A stretch of 64,000 nt of DNA from Axinella damicornis (GCA_963931865.1 OZ007507.1:19285985-19349984); one strand, 5' to 3'. Shown: positions 11,222 to 23,019, counted from the first letter of the stretch. Notes: generated by a model not told the origin, from the letters alone. A program made the numbers and translations.

Positions 11222-12596
11222 TAATGGTGTACCAATAGATAGTTGCTTGACCGTTGTGGAGTTAACATCTGTTTGGTTTTGCACTGGTATAATCATCCCT
11301 GCCTATTCCTATTGATTTTAGTGTAGCATTTTCCAGTAGCTACCAGACTTCATTGACGTTTTGAATATCAACAGATCAGTGTATGCCATTAGCTTATAAG
11401 AATGTATAGTGTGACCTTCATCCATTATTGTTCCACTGTGATGATTTCCTTGCAGTTATATTACTGATCCTTTTGTGCATAATTATAATTCCATAGCTAT
11501 GGCTCTCCTCATGATAGCTGCATGTAACTATTGTATTACCAACCTGTATAGTGGTAGCTATGCATCACCGATGGATGGCATGTCCTAAGAATCTTCAAGC
11601 TACTGTTTTGTCATAATTCTTGAAGAAAATTAATGCACATTTCTTCTGTGTGAGTGGTGTATCAGTAATGCACATAATAACACATAACGTGGAACATAGT
11701 AAACATGCCGGATAGAGACTGCATGCTATATATTAATTATTGAACACAATATGACATTGTAGTACTATTGCCCAGTTTATAACAACTGTGTGTGGCCTAT
11801 TCCGTTATTGTGACAGCTACAGCCAGCTGTGCTATGGAAAAGCGGAAGTCAAGAAAGTTTACTTAGGCCACAGGTAAGTGTTACATAGGTTGTAATAACA
11901 AAGATCCTTGTCAGTCAGTCTCACGTGGTCAGTCTTGTCAACTGCAACTACATGTGTCCTGAAAGAGTGTAGCTAAGCTCATGTACAGCCATTGTAGCTG
12001 TGTGAACTTTGAATGCAGTCACTCCTGAATCTAGCTGTTGCCGGGAACCCTCCCTCTGCCACTGGACGTAGCTAGCTGTAGCAAGCTAAGATAGCTGAAG
12101 ACGTGAGTTTTCACGACATGCACTGCAAATAAGATGTAGTATTGCAGTAAGTTAGTAACTACTAAGAGTAAGATCTTGAGTATTAACTACATGTGCAGTG
12201 AGTACAGTCATTAGCCTATGTTGGGTTTTACAAGCCGACTGATCGGTTGTCAGTAACAGCCACAAATGACATATCTCTCTTCTCACTGGATATTGGTTTG
12301 CAGGTCGGTTCATATTATAACCAACTACTGTAATTTGTGGCTGCGCTTACAAGAGACAAGACTGTCTAATCTAGTGCTGCATGTTCTCTGTCTGCAAACT
12401 CAACTTCAAACAACTATTCTTTCTTTGTGCAGTGACCACCTGATGGTATTAAACTGAGTGAAGCAAGTTAGTGACAATCAAGTTCAAATCTAGCAGCACA
12501 CACCCTCGGGACTCTCTGGGCCAGAGGTCTAATACAACACTGCATGCCAGGTCGGATAATGCATGCTACGGCATAAGTACGTATTCACTCCATTTA

Positions 12597-13155
12597 CCGT
12601 AGTGTCCCGTTAATACGCCCCCCCCCCCCCCCCCCCCCCCCCATTTTGTACACTACATCCAGCCCAAAGAGGGGAGGGGGCGTGTTTTCGAGTACGCAAT
12701 TAGTCTTGATTATACGCCCCCTCAAAAAGTTTTGCTACGTTTATGACACTGCCAAGGTTCATGTTCACAGTCACAAAAGTACAAACGATCGCCAGTACTG
12801 TTCGTGGTCATCATGCGTGGTCTCCCTACATCGGCGAGAAGAGCTGCACTTCAACTCGAGGGCCATAACATTCACGACGACTTCGTTGTAGCCATCCTCA
12901 AGAACAGCAATACTGTCGGTCATGAACCACGGAACATTTCCTGGTATTTCCAGCGGAAGAGTGGCAGCGAGATGACTTGTACCGTTGGCGTCAACGGTGA
13001 CTATTCGATCTGAGAGACGATCTGCAAAGTTGAGCATGTGTAGTCGAAGACGCTCACCAGGGGGGGGGCGTTATAACGAGTCAAACTACCCTGTGCAAGA
13101 ATTCGGGCGAAAAAGAGGGGGAGGGCGTATTTTCGAAGGGGGCGTATTACTACGG
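12597..13155. mobile_element. TA-flanked MITE, 559 bp, with poly-C run
   Basis: The ends are inverted copies of each other (CCGTAGT with AATACGCCCCC nearby, and GGGGGCGTATTACTACGG) and are flanked by TA at 12595-12596 and 13156-13157. The paralogous type-A spacers read straight across this point. The length and TA duplication fit a nonautonomous Tc1/mariner-like element. A run of 25 C lies at 12618-12642 just inside the left end. The element carries a protein-like internal frame, described separately. Confidence 0.75.
12804..13013 (+). other. protein-like ORF fragment inside the MITE
   Basis: The 69-codon frame contains DDFVVAILKNSNTVGHEPRN followed by IS, a beta-rich pattern ending in a Cys. 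From memory, the VGHxPRxIS signature recurs in short, often transposon-associated ORFs in cnidarian, sponge and fish genomes; I cannot name a function. It has no promoter of its own and may be a captured gene fragment or the remnant of a family-specific element protein. Confidence 0.35.
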
Positions 13156-14017
13156 TAATACTAACATAAGTTTTCCCATCTGTAAACTTCCCTTCCATAA
13201 ATTCCCCTCCGTAGGAGAGGAAATCTGTTAGCTTTTCCCTTCCAAGACAATATGCAACAACAAATCCTTTGATGATTTGTTATTGCATGTTATGCTGGTT
13301 ATATCATGATTCCCCACGGGTGGAATTGTGCCTGTCAAAGCAAGCATGGCACCATGGAGTAGCAGGAATACTAGTGCCAGGTAGTGGTAGCGATCGGGAT
13401 CAGTCACGCTCTGCCTCTGCTCATTAAATCTTTTGCGTCTGGTTCTGCTGGCTCAGCAGTCGGGTATACTGGTCAACCATGCAGTTTTTGTGCCTGTGAG
13501 TGGGGACACAAGAAGTGGGTCACGTCGTCCTCTCAAAGAAGCGTTGTGTATCTACAATACGACAAAGAGGGTCTGGGAACGAGGCTAATCTGGCCTGGAG
13601 CGGGTCTGGCATCCCCAGAGCTCAACACCTGGGGTATGCCATCATCCAATTTGCCTCACTCTCGCAGTGCCAGACATTGCTATCTCTACTTGCAGATATT
13701 GCTTGGAGCTTGATTGACTATCATTCTTGCAGGTGGTAGCTACTATGGCCATACACCAGTTATCAACACCATAATTACTGGAGAAAATGTCATGGGATCG
13801 TTGCTGCATGCATCATTCGCAATGTGGCATGCATGCACTGCAAAAAAAGGATTTGTCATTGCAACTCTTGACATGGACCAGTCACCAGTTACATGAGAGT
13901 AGGTTCCTTATGACCATCAGATTCTATGAAAAGCAAAAATGATTTGTCCACAAGGGCTGGGAGTTTACTGAGATCACGCAAAGGATATTGTTCCTTTGAC
14001 AATTATAGTACCATCTC

Positions 14018-14413
14018 GTGACTGTGTCAGTAGCTTGCAGCTCAGATAACAAAGACAGTGGTTAAAATGACTATTGCAGTGAGCTTGTGACAAGCAATAT
14101 TGATAAATACCCAGAGAGTTTATCGAAGTGGTGTACAATGTTAGTGCAGAAAAAATGTTCCTGGGTGATGGTAGCTAATTTAGCATTGGAAATTGCACAC
14201 ATTTTGACCATAAAAGGGATCATGTGATGAAAATCAGTGGAACTGTGCAAGCCACACTGCTGCTCCCAAGTAAGCCAAGAGGGATGTAGTGTACGATGGT
14301 GTGAGACAGAATGACTATTGCAGTGAGCTTGTGACTATTGTCACAAGCTCACTGCAATAGTCATTTTAACCACTGTCTTTGTTATCTGAGCTGCGAGCTA
14401 CTGACACAGTCAC
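14018..14413. repeat. 74-bp inverted duplication with nested 26-bp palindrome
   Basis: Bases 14018-14091 reappear as the reverse complement at 14340-14413 with one mismatch by eye. A third partial copy (14310-14335) pairs perfectly with 14340-14365 around the loop TATT. The equivalent part of U4 has only the direct copy, so the inverted copies arose here, probably by fold-back template switching. Confidence 0.85.
14208..14217. promoter_or_regulatory. CArG-like box CCATAAAAGG
   Basis: It lies 477 bp before the ATG of copy 3. It differs in sequence from the CCATATAAGG found before the type-A-preceded genes but still satisfies CC(A/T)6GG. In U4 the same place reads CCATAATAAGG, one base too long for the consensus. 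Confidence 0.3.
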
Positions 14414-14684
14414 AGTCATCAGCCATGCTCAGCTGGGGTGAGTGGTAGGCAGAGACTGTTAGCATAATTTGCATAAGATGAACGGTGTATCCTTACAACC
14501 TATTGCTCGATAGTGACAGGAAGTTCGTTCTTGTGCTGGAGTTACATCATTGATAGCATACTTTCTGCACCAGAGGATGCCAGCCTAAGGGAGCTGTGGT
14601 TCACAGACCTTTCCATGCACGCATGCATTTCAAGTACTCTATTATAGTTATGCAGTGATAACGATATCCATACATCCTGCAGAA

Positions 14685-17600
14685 ATGGGCTACAGTCACC
14701 TCCTACTAGCAGTGCTGTTATACTGCACTGCCAACACACACTCAGTGTACGGAACTGTCATACACATCCCTTCACTCAACCAATCCTCCTCCAACTCTCT
14801 TGCCTACTATCTGTGTGAGGGTGCTGGAAACCTGACGAGCAACACCACCATCGTTCTCTCTCACACCATCGTACACTACATCCCTCCTGGCCCATTCTGC
14901 CTGGTTGAGAATATAGCAGGCCTTACCATATATGGGAACAGCTTAGATAATCCAGTTGTGGTGAAATGCAACTCCACAAATCATGACATGCGGGGATTTG
15001 GGTTCTTCAACATAACAAATCTCTCCATTTCAAACATCATTGTAGAGAGCTGTGGTGGAGTCATTGACCAGAATGCTACCAAATACATCCGATATGCATT
15101 GCTCTACATTCAGCCAGGCCATAGAGCTGTATTCCTCTTCAACCACTGTTTTCACCTGATGTTGGACCGTACTGAGATCAGGGAATATGAGGGATTCGCT
15201 GTTGTTGGTGCAAATGTGATGGGAAGAAGCTCAGTGACCAAAACCATGCTAATCAGCTATGTTAATGTGCTACCACCAGGTCCTTTTCAGTGCTCAACTA
15301 GAACTGTAGGTGCATTCATATTCTATGTGGAGAGTGAACTACTGCACAGAAATTGGTTGCACAATGCTACAACCACTCTCACCATTTCTGAGTGTAATGT
15401 TCTTAACAGTCAATGTGTAGGTCCGATGGTATACACTTACTTCACCAACACAGCTGCCGTACGTGCAGGAATGAATATTGCTTTTCACAGCTGTCATTCT
15501 TTGTGCACATCCATGTACAGCAAAGCAACTTCTCACAAGTTTTTCTACTGTATGTATTCCATGATTTCATGTCCAAGGTGACCATTTACGATGAGTGCAA
15601 ACTTCAGTCTTTTGACGTCCAGCTTTTTTATAGAACAGATTTTGTGAACTTCAAAAATGAGACTGGTTATGGTACAGGTTGTGCAATAGAAATCAAGAAT
15701 TCCACATTTTTGAACGCGACTATATCTATTTCCCAACATCTTTTTCCAGGTAATAACCTTACAAAAGTTTCCCTTCAAGATGTCCAACTTATTAATTCTA
15801 GCATATTTGCATATGGTCTTGGAAATTTGGTCCTGGAGTTGAAAAACATACAATATTATAATTGTCATGGTTTTTGTCAAGCAGGATATTTTAATGGTAT
15901 CCAAGTTGTGTCATTGGCTAAATTATTCATCTCAAGTAGTTTTGAGTTGCAGAGTCATTTTGAATCCACACCAATAACTGTCACTGATACAGACGTATAT
16001 GTGAGTGGAAATCTATCATTTACAAACAGTACACTCGGTTTGCAGGGAAACTCCCACCTTATTCTTCAAGAGCCACTGTCTGCTGTGTTTGTTGGTAAAG
16101 CTACAGAATATTGTTTGGCTGTAGAGAGTACAAACTTGTACACAGCAGCATATTATGAGTTTGTGTGCCCTATCCAGTTCAGCACTCTACACATCCACAC
16201 ACCTGATAACATCACAGATATTGACATCCATCTGACCTTCATCAATGCATCTGCAACAGCGTACGATTACGCTGTCTATACGTCTACCATTAACAACTGT
16301 CTACTCAATGAGACTACCAATGTTACTGCCCGTGAGATCTACAATGCTACTTTTCATTTTGCAAATGATCCTGATATTTTCCGTCACATATCAACACAAC
16401 CAATTAATGTAAATATTTCCTGCAAGTGCAGCAGCTCTATGAACCCACTGAGCAGCTGTTTAAACCTACCTTATGGTCTGTCCATCACAACTTATCCAGG
16501 GAAGACATTTCAGATTGGTGTTGGACTTATGGATGAAAGTTCCAATCCAGTTTATGGGATTGTTAAAGCTCAATTAGATCATGCCTATTTTACACTGGGG
16601 CAACAGCAAGGTACATTTCAGTTCATAGGAGAATCTGATTGTTCCATGTACAACTTCAGCATAAGAAACACGCAGCCCACTACTGCAGTATCCAATACAC
16701 AGTCGCTGATGTATCTTACAGTGTCATCCATTCCAGCCTTTGATATTGTTGGACCTCACAACCTTATGAATGTATACATGTTGGACTGCCCTGCAGGATT
16801 TAAGAACATTGAGGGCATATGTAAGTGCATACCTCTCCTTGACAGGTATGGTGCAGACTGCAACATTGACACTGGTAGCATTAAGATTCCTATGTATACG
16901 GATGCGTGGATTGGTGTCGTGAATAATCTCACAGTAGGAGTGAGCAAGAACTGTCCAGCAGGCTACTGCAACTTGGGAGAGGTAGACTTCTCTGGATTAG
17001 GTTCGATCTGTCAAGGAAACAGAGCTGGAGTTGTGTGTGGACAATGTGACAATGGCCTCAGTGTTCAGTTTGGGTCAACCAAATGCAGCAGGTGCTCGAG
17101 TATGTGGCTACTGAGTATAGCAGTGTATGCACTGGCTGGGGTCTTGCTTGTTATACTGCTCTTTGTCCTGCGACTGACTGTGGACAAAGGTACAGTGAAT
17201 GGCCTAATATTCTATGCCAACATTCTTGGGATAAATGCAAGATTTTTCCTCCGAGACGGCAAACTGCAATTCCTGCTAATCTTTATATCGCTGGTCAACC
17301 TTGAGCTAGGCTTTCCAGTCTGCTTCTACAATGGAATGAACGACATAGTCAAAATTGGTTTGCAGTTTGTATTTCCCATCTATATCTGGAGCATCGTGAT
17401 TTTTATCATTTTTGCGAGTCGCTATTCCACAAGGGTATCCAGACTAACGTCACGGTCATCAGTGCAGGTCCTTGCCACACTTATCCACCTGTCCTACTCC
17501 AAGCTGCTGAGCACAACAGTTGATATCCTGATTTACGAGACCATTGAAACTGAATCTCACAATGCTAGCATTAACAACACTTACACCGCATGGTACTTTG

Positions 17601-18277
17601 ATGGGAACGTCCAGTACCTCACTGAGGGCCACATTGTCTTATTCATACTTGCACTGATGACACTAACACTCTTCATCATTTCGTACACCATCGTCCTCAC
17701 AGGAGCCTCATTCTTTGTCAGGTACAAAGTGATCAACTACTTCAAGCCTGTGTTCGATGCTTACTATGGACCATACAAGGATAAATGGCGTTTCTGGTTT
17801 GGGAGTCGACTTTGGGTTCTAGCCGCAATGCTTATAATTTACACAACACTTCAATACAGTGAAGAGCTTATGCTTCTGCTGCATTTGATACTCCTTTCAT
17901 TGTTTATCTTGGTCCAAGCATCCATTAAACCATTCAAGAATGCTCTCATCGGATGGCTTGATCTGTTCTTCATGCTCAACTACTCAGCCGTGGCCCTAGT
18001 TACACTGTACAACCATTCCCAAAGAAGTGAAGCGATCGTAATGACAATTGGCGTGCTTGTTGCCACTGCTTTAGTCGCTTTTATCAGCATCGTTATCTAC
18101 CACATTTACCTCACTTGCAACTTGCAACGATTCTGCCAACAAGATCCACGAGTGAACAGGGCCATGCAAGATGCTGGCCAATATGAGCCACTTGAGGGCA
18201 GTGGCTATGATCACGTGTACAATGCAGGATATGAAGACGCTAGATTCCGTGAACCACTTCTTGGAAGTCAGTCTTAA
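14685..18277 (+). pseudogene. array copy 3: divergent ectodomain, one frameshift
   Basis: The start is the ATG before GYSHLL; the open frame extends 30 nt upstream only from a GTG. The first frame stops at 15581. The second covers the rest to 18277 and overlaps it. The shift lies at about 15481, where copy 2 reads GCATTTTCAC and this copy reads GCTTTTCAC, a loss of one base. This is the most divergent member: the ectodomain encoded by about 15250-16800 differs widely from the others in residues and indels, for example a different segment around FCQAGYFNG. From about 16800 the Cys-rich module, membrane block and tail are again nearly identical to the rest. That contrast suggests ectodomain divergence with homogenisation of the 3' part. 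The frameshift may be real or an assembly error. Confidence 0.85.
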
Positions 18278-18980
18278 TTATGGTGTACCAATATATAGCT
18301 GTTGTGGAGTTAACATCTGTTTGGTTTTACACTGGTATAATTATCCCTGCCTATTCCTATTGATTTTAGTGTAGCATTTTCCACTTCAATAGATCAGTGT
18401 ATGCCATTAACTTAAGAACATATAGCTAGTGTGACCTTCATCCATTATTGTTCCACCATTATAATTTGTTTTCCTCGCAATTATATTATTATCACTGATC
18501 CTTTTGTGCATAATTCCGTTTCAAGTATGGCTCTCCTCTTGATAACTGCATGTAACTATTGTATTACCAACCTGTATAGTGAGTGGAGTATGCATCACCG
18601 CCGGATAGCATGTCCTAGATCTTCAACACTTTTAGCTAATTTGAGTCTCTTATAGAGTAGTATTCTCTAGTAATCTCTAGCGTTCTTTCTCTACAAATCT
18701 CTGGTAGTATTTCATTCCATGGGACATCTCTGGAACTTTGGGGGTAATCCCTGGGATTCAGCAGATGATGTACCCGTGGTCATACTAAATTTAACCCAAA
18801 GTTGAGTCCAACTGAACAAAAAGTGAGGTTAATATATTATTGTGTGTGAACTTGAGGTTCTGTTAGAACACACCAGTTCAGAGAACTAAAACTCTTGGAT
18901 GTCGTCTCTTCTAGTGTAAGCTACAGCAGTTGGATATCATCTCTTCTTGTACAGTGTTTGCAAGACCGTCATCCAGATCC

Positions 18981-19127
18981 AGAGGAGGGATAAGGAGGGG
19001 AGGGAGGGAAGGGAAGGTAGGAGAGGGAGGAGTGGGGGGAAGGGAGAGACAGAACGAAGGAAAGGGGCAGGAGGGAGGGAAGGATCGAAGAAAAGGAGGC
19101 GGGGAAGGGAGAGGAGGGTGGGTAGGA
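18981..19127 (+). repeat. polypurine tract
   Basis: This is the U3 copy of the GA-rich tract, in the same context as U1. Confidence 0.85.
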
Positions 19128-19541
19128 TACTGTACATCATTGTTCAAGTGGACTCAATATAGAATGTGTGCATGGTATACATACATACATACAGTTTGCT
19201 TTCACAGGTATTGGGGTAACTAGCAGCTTGTAATTACCTATAGGGCAATAGTGCCTGACTGTGTAATTAGCTATAGGACAATAAAATTAATAGTGCCTGA
19301 CTGTGCAATTCTGCTGCTTGAGGTGCCATTACAATGGAAATACATGTACTTACACTAAGGTACAATTGAGGGATGAGGTGAGATATGTAATCCCCTCACC
19401 CCTTATCATGCACCTTAGTTTCTGAATCCATGCACTTGTCATCTTTCCAACATGTATTCTCATGGTCTACTCTTAGCTAACTAACCTCAGGTATCTTATG
19501 TCATGATCACTTCCTGTTGTCCTTTTGTCTTTAACAGGCAC

Positions 19542-19634
19542 ATGGAGTTCAACAATACTTGGTACAAGCGTTACCCAGGCAACAGATATGAGCTGTACAT
19601 AACAAAAGACATTATTAACTTGTCAGTCGTATGA
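19542..19634 (+). other. micro-ORF behind acceptor-like site (U3)
   Basis: It has 30 codons and a TGA, preceded by TTTAACAG. Relative to U1 it has Asn for Ser at codon 4, Arg for Cys at codon 10 and Val for Ile at codon 30. Confidence 0.3.
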
Positions 19635-20281
19635 ACTGCATATGACCTAAGTAAAGTTCCCCTTGCAACACCCAGCTGTCGGCAAATACAAAGCACAATT
19701 AATGCAATATTAATGGAACTCAGTGAATTTGTTTACTTATGTATGAGTAATTGGCATTGTTGACAGCTAGAGATCCTTATCAGTCATGTGAGCTGCAACA
19801 CTAATAAACTACTAAGTGAAATTCCCAGCCCTTGCAGCTGCGTGAACTTCGTATGCAGTCGCTAGGTTCATTGAAGTGAATCAGCGGTGGGGACCCTCGG
19901 CATTCCAGAAATACCCTCTGCAACTGGATAGCACTGACTGCTGAAACCACTAGTGTAGGCATGTGAGTTTTCCTGGCATGCCATGTGCACTCCTGACCAT
20001 AGTACTGCGTAGCCATTAAGATCTACTACGCTGGGTTGTATGAGCACTGGCTATGTTGGGTTGTACATTGTACAAGGACTACTTGGTTCTCACAAACACA
20101 ATATCCATGACATCATCTTTTTTCATTGATATTGGGCTATTGGTTTGCAATTCAGTTGATATTATAGTTACCAATACAGTAATTTGTGACTAATGCTGCA
20201 CGTCCTTTGTCTACCAACCTGGGTGAATGTGTATATGCTTCATGATCAAATTAAACACCTGTAGCTACTTTCTTTGTGCAG

Positions 20282-20426
20282 TGACCACCTGATGATATTA
20301 AACTGAGTGAAGCACGTTAGTGACAATCAAGTTGAGATCTAGCGTGCGGCACACACCCTCAGGACTGTCTGGGCCAGTGGTATAATACAACACTGCCATG
20401 CCAGGTCAGATGATGCATGCTGCAGT
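20282..20426 (+). other. candidate 145-nt noncoding exon (U3)
   Basis: It is bounded by TTTCTTTGTGCAG and GTAAGTATC, a near-consensus donor. It has the same length as in U1 and U5. Confidence 0.4.
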
Positions 20427-20725
20427 GTAAGTATCCATGCACTCTGTATTAGTTTTCCCTTCCCTAAATTCCCCTCCAGAAATTCCCCCTCCATAGGAGA
20501 GGAAATATGTTTTATCATTAACCCACACCGGAATTTTAAGTGATAATGGTTCATGTTTGCAGTTGGGTATACTGAAGTTGGTGATGAAAGCAAGGATCAT
20601 GAACTTGCATTGCGGTATGCGTTTGTATGCTGATGGTGTTTGCATTACAGTCTCATACCCAAATCCCACACCGTGTGAGAGCTGTCTGGTTGCACACAGC
20701 CTCATTCCCAGGTGCTTGGGAAAAT

Positions 20726-20779
20726 CTAGTCTCAGTACCAGACCCTCGCACACATGCGAGGGTCTGGTACCGAGACTAG
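20726..20779. repeat. 25-bp-arm hairpin (U3)
   Basis: The arms pair with a single A/C mismatch around the loop CACA. Confidence 0.8.
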
Positions 20780-21232
20780 GGAAAATCAGGATCCAGTATC
20801 TAGCATTATAACCACACAACAATTTCAAGTACAAGTCTTGATAATAGTGTAAGGCCTTTGGCTGTTACCAGCGCAGTTTGGTCCATCAGGTGGCAGGCAA
20901 GTACCCCAGTGTGGAGGTAACTGGTGCACCCACTTTTGAAGAGTATACCAGTAATGCCTCCTGGACGTAAACTAGTGCTAGTAGCTATACATGCCACAGA
21001 AGAGCACACCAATCAGTGTGAGAGCTGGCGGAGGGCATCAAACACAGATGAGCTGTGCCCAGGTGAGAATAGCCAGGAAGGAATGTCAGAGAGGACTGGG
21101 TGAGCTGTGCCTGCCAGAGCAACACGGCACCATGGACTGGCAGGATTGCTGGTATGACTTAGTGTTTGCATGTAACCCCCACTATAGCCACTACCTCTAT
21201 AGTGCTAACTAGAGGTGTTCATAGAACACATA

Positions 21233-21881
21233 CCCCGCGCTGTCATGAACGTCTACAGGCCAGGATGCATGTAGTGCATGCAGCTACATGAGCTACAATC
21301 GACGTGACATCTCTGCCGATGCGCATCGAACAGGGCGGCTATCGCGTATACTGTGTTCGTGTATGTCCATATCCAAGGTGTGGGAGTGACCGCTTACCGT
21401 ATATACAGGAGAGGTGGAGCCAAATGTTACGAATAATAGGAAATAGCTGGAAAAAACAGCCGAAACAATAGCCACGATGCCTGTGAAGTACATAGATCGT
21501 GAGAAAACACTGTTTCCTAGCGGTCATCTCGAAGCATGAAGTTTCCAAATGCACCGTGTGTCCTGTTCTTGATGGGACTCTGAGGTCACGAAGAGGTGGA
21601 GCCAATGTTATGAATAGTTATGAAAAGTAGCAAATCATATAAGTAGCCGAAATACAGCGAAACGGAGCGACTTGACTTCAGTCAGGTACACATAGAGCAG
21701 TTTTTTTTGCTATTTGCTATTGTTTGACTCCATTTCGATGGTTTATGAGGGTCTATGTGGCGAGATTTCAATTTTTTTGGAGTTACAGACTGACAGACAG
21801 ACTGACAGACTGACAGACAGACTGACAGACTGACAGACAAAACCGATTGCTTAACCCCGCTTCGCGCATGCGCGCGCGGGG
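21233..21881. mobile_element. TA-flanked repeat element, 649 bp, GC-rich ends
   Basis: The element begins CCCCGCGC and ends GCGCGCGGGG, flanked by TA on both sides (21231-21232 and 21882-21883). U5 lacks it at the same place. Inside, a segment starting GAGGTGGAGCCAA occurs twice in diverged form, and near the right end lies a (GACAGACT)-type microsatellite at about 21783-21838. The open frames in it look like shadows of repeat sequence rather than a transposase. Confidence 0.65.
21783..21838 (+). repeat. GACAGACT microsatellite
   Basis: About seven irregular tandem units of GACTGACA/GACAGACT lie close to the right end of the element. Confidence 0.85.
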
Positions 21882-22619
21882 TAATTAGTGGTGGAGATAA
21901 ACTAACAGTACATCACTATAAGTGTGTCAAATTAACCCCTCAGTCCAAGTGAGGATGACAATATATATACAGCAAGTTCCCAATTTTCAGCAGCCACCAA
22001 TAATATTATTATAATATTATGTTTGGCACTTGATTCATGCATGCAGCAATAATCCCAATGCTCTCCATAACTGCAAGAAAAATAATCACGCGCATGCATA
22101 TATATATCACTGCAAAGAATGATTTGTTATTTCAAGAACTGAAACTCTTTACATGATTTTAGGGGACAATACTAGCCACATGAGGTAGACTGCCAATGTT
22201 ACACACCCAAAGCACTGCCACATGATGTAAAGAAGAAACTGATGCACAATGCAATGGCTGGGAAGTTCAGTTAGACCACAGATAGTAGCTACTCTACGTA
22301 GCAAAGGGTATTGTTCCTTTGGCAGTCCTTGCACGCCATGTGAACTCATTAAGTATATGTGGTTTTAACCCTTGTAGCAACTTTGATTGTTGCAGTCTAC
22401 TCCAGTTTCAAGGGAGTATATCATCACATGTAACCATGTCAGCACTTTCCAACTCAGATTACAAAGCAGTGGTTGAACAGCTATTGCAGTGAGCTTGTGA
22501 CAAGCAATATTGATGAATGCCCAGTGAGTTAATGGCGGAGCAGACAAAGTGTTTTCTGGGTGACAATAATAAGCATTCTTGGATGACAATAACCGAGCAT
22601 TGGAAATTGCACATTTTGA

Positions 22620-22629
22620 CCATATAAGG
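22620..22629. promoter_or_regulatory. CArG-like box CCATATAAGG (copy 4)
   Basis: It lies 400 bp before the ATG of copy 4, in the same sequence context as in the other spacers. Confidence 0.35.
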
Positions 22630-23019
22630 AACCAGGTGATGACAATTGTCGAGTGTGCAAGCCACACCACTGCTTCCAAGTGATAACTAATAAATCATAT
22701 GTCTTTGGAGGTTGAACACTGGTTAAGGTTACCACTTCAAACAAGCTTCCTGCCACTATTAAGTGATACATTAATGTTAATTGTAAGGGTGCACTGTTTA
22801 TGTGCCATTAATTGGAAAGTGACACTAGCAGTCTCACGGTCTCCCAGTCACCCAGCACCACTGATGAGGGCTGGTATTGACAACAGTGTATGTCCTGCAC
22901 CGGAGGTGACTCCAACCTGGTGAACTAAGGGAGCTGTTTTAAACTTTTACATGCATGCATTTCAGGTACTCGTCAGATAGTGATCACCATAACCATATAC
23001 ATATATACCTCCCACAGAG

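Larger units (their letters stand above)
11222..14684. other. spacer U2 (type B)
   Basis: This is the spacer between copies 2 and 3. It lacks the polypurine tract. Bases up to about 12219 are almost identical to U7 (55113-56109). It contains an acceptor-like TTGTGCAG ending at 12432 whose matching donor is lost (ATAAGTA instead of GTAAGTA), a TA-flanked MITE (12597-13155), a segment at 13300-13740 shared with U4, a large inverted duplication (14018-14413) and a CArG-like box (14208-14217). No protein gene of its own is supported. Confidence 0.7.
18278..23019. other. spacer U3 (type A)
   Basis: This is the longest spacer. It holds a polypurine tract (18981-19127), a local duplication around 19225-19300, the micro-ORF (19542-19634), the 145-nt candidate exon (20282-20426), a hairpin (20726-20779), a TA-flanked MITE (21233-21881) and a CArG-like box (22620-22629). 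Bases about 19744-20970 are almost identical to U5 at about 40841-42060. No further gene is supported. Confidence 0.7.

Noticed and set aside
13384..13739. Overlapping open frames of 79-109 codons in U2
   Set aside because: The corresponding region of U4 breaks both frames with indels and a minisatellite, and the predicted products have no recognisable domains.
18911..19223. Arg/Gly-rich and Pro/Ser-rich frames in the polypurine tracts, also in the other type-A spacers
   Set aside because: They are a consequence of the GA-rich DNA; frames change between copies because of length slippage.
20406..20834. 142-codon minus-strand frame in U3 with an identical copy in U5
   Set aside because: The identity comes from the recent exchange between U3 and U5. 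The frame is broken in U1 and passes through a hairpin, so it is not a gene.
21339..21605. 88-codon minus-strand frame as a transposase remnant
   Set aside because: It lacks any DDE/D pattern and lies across internally duplicated repeat sequence.
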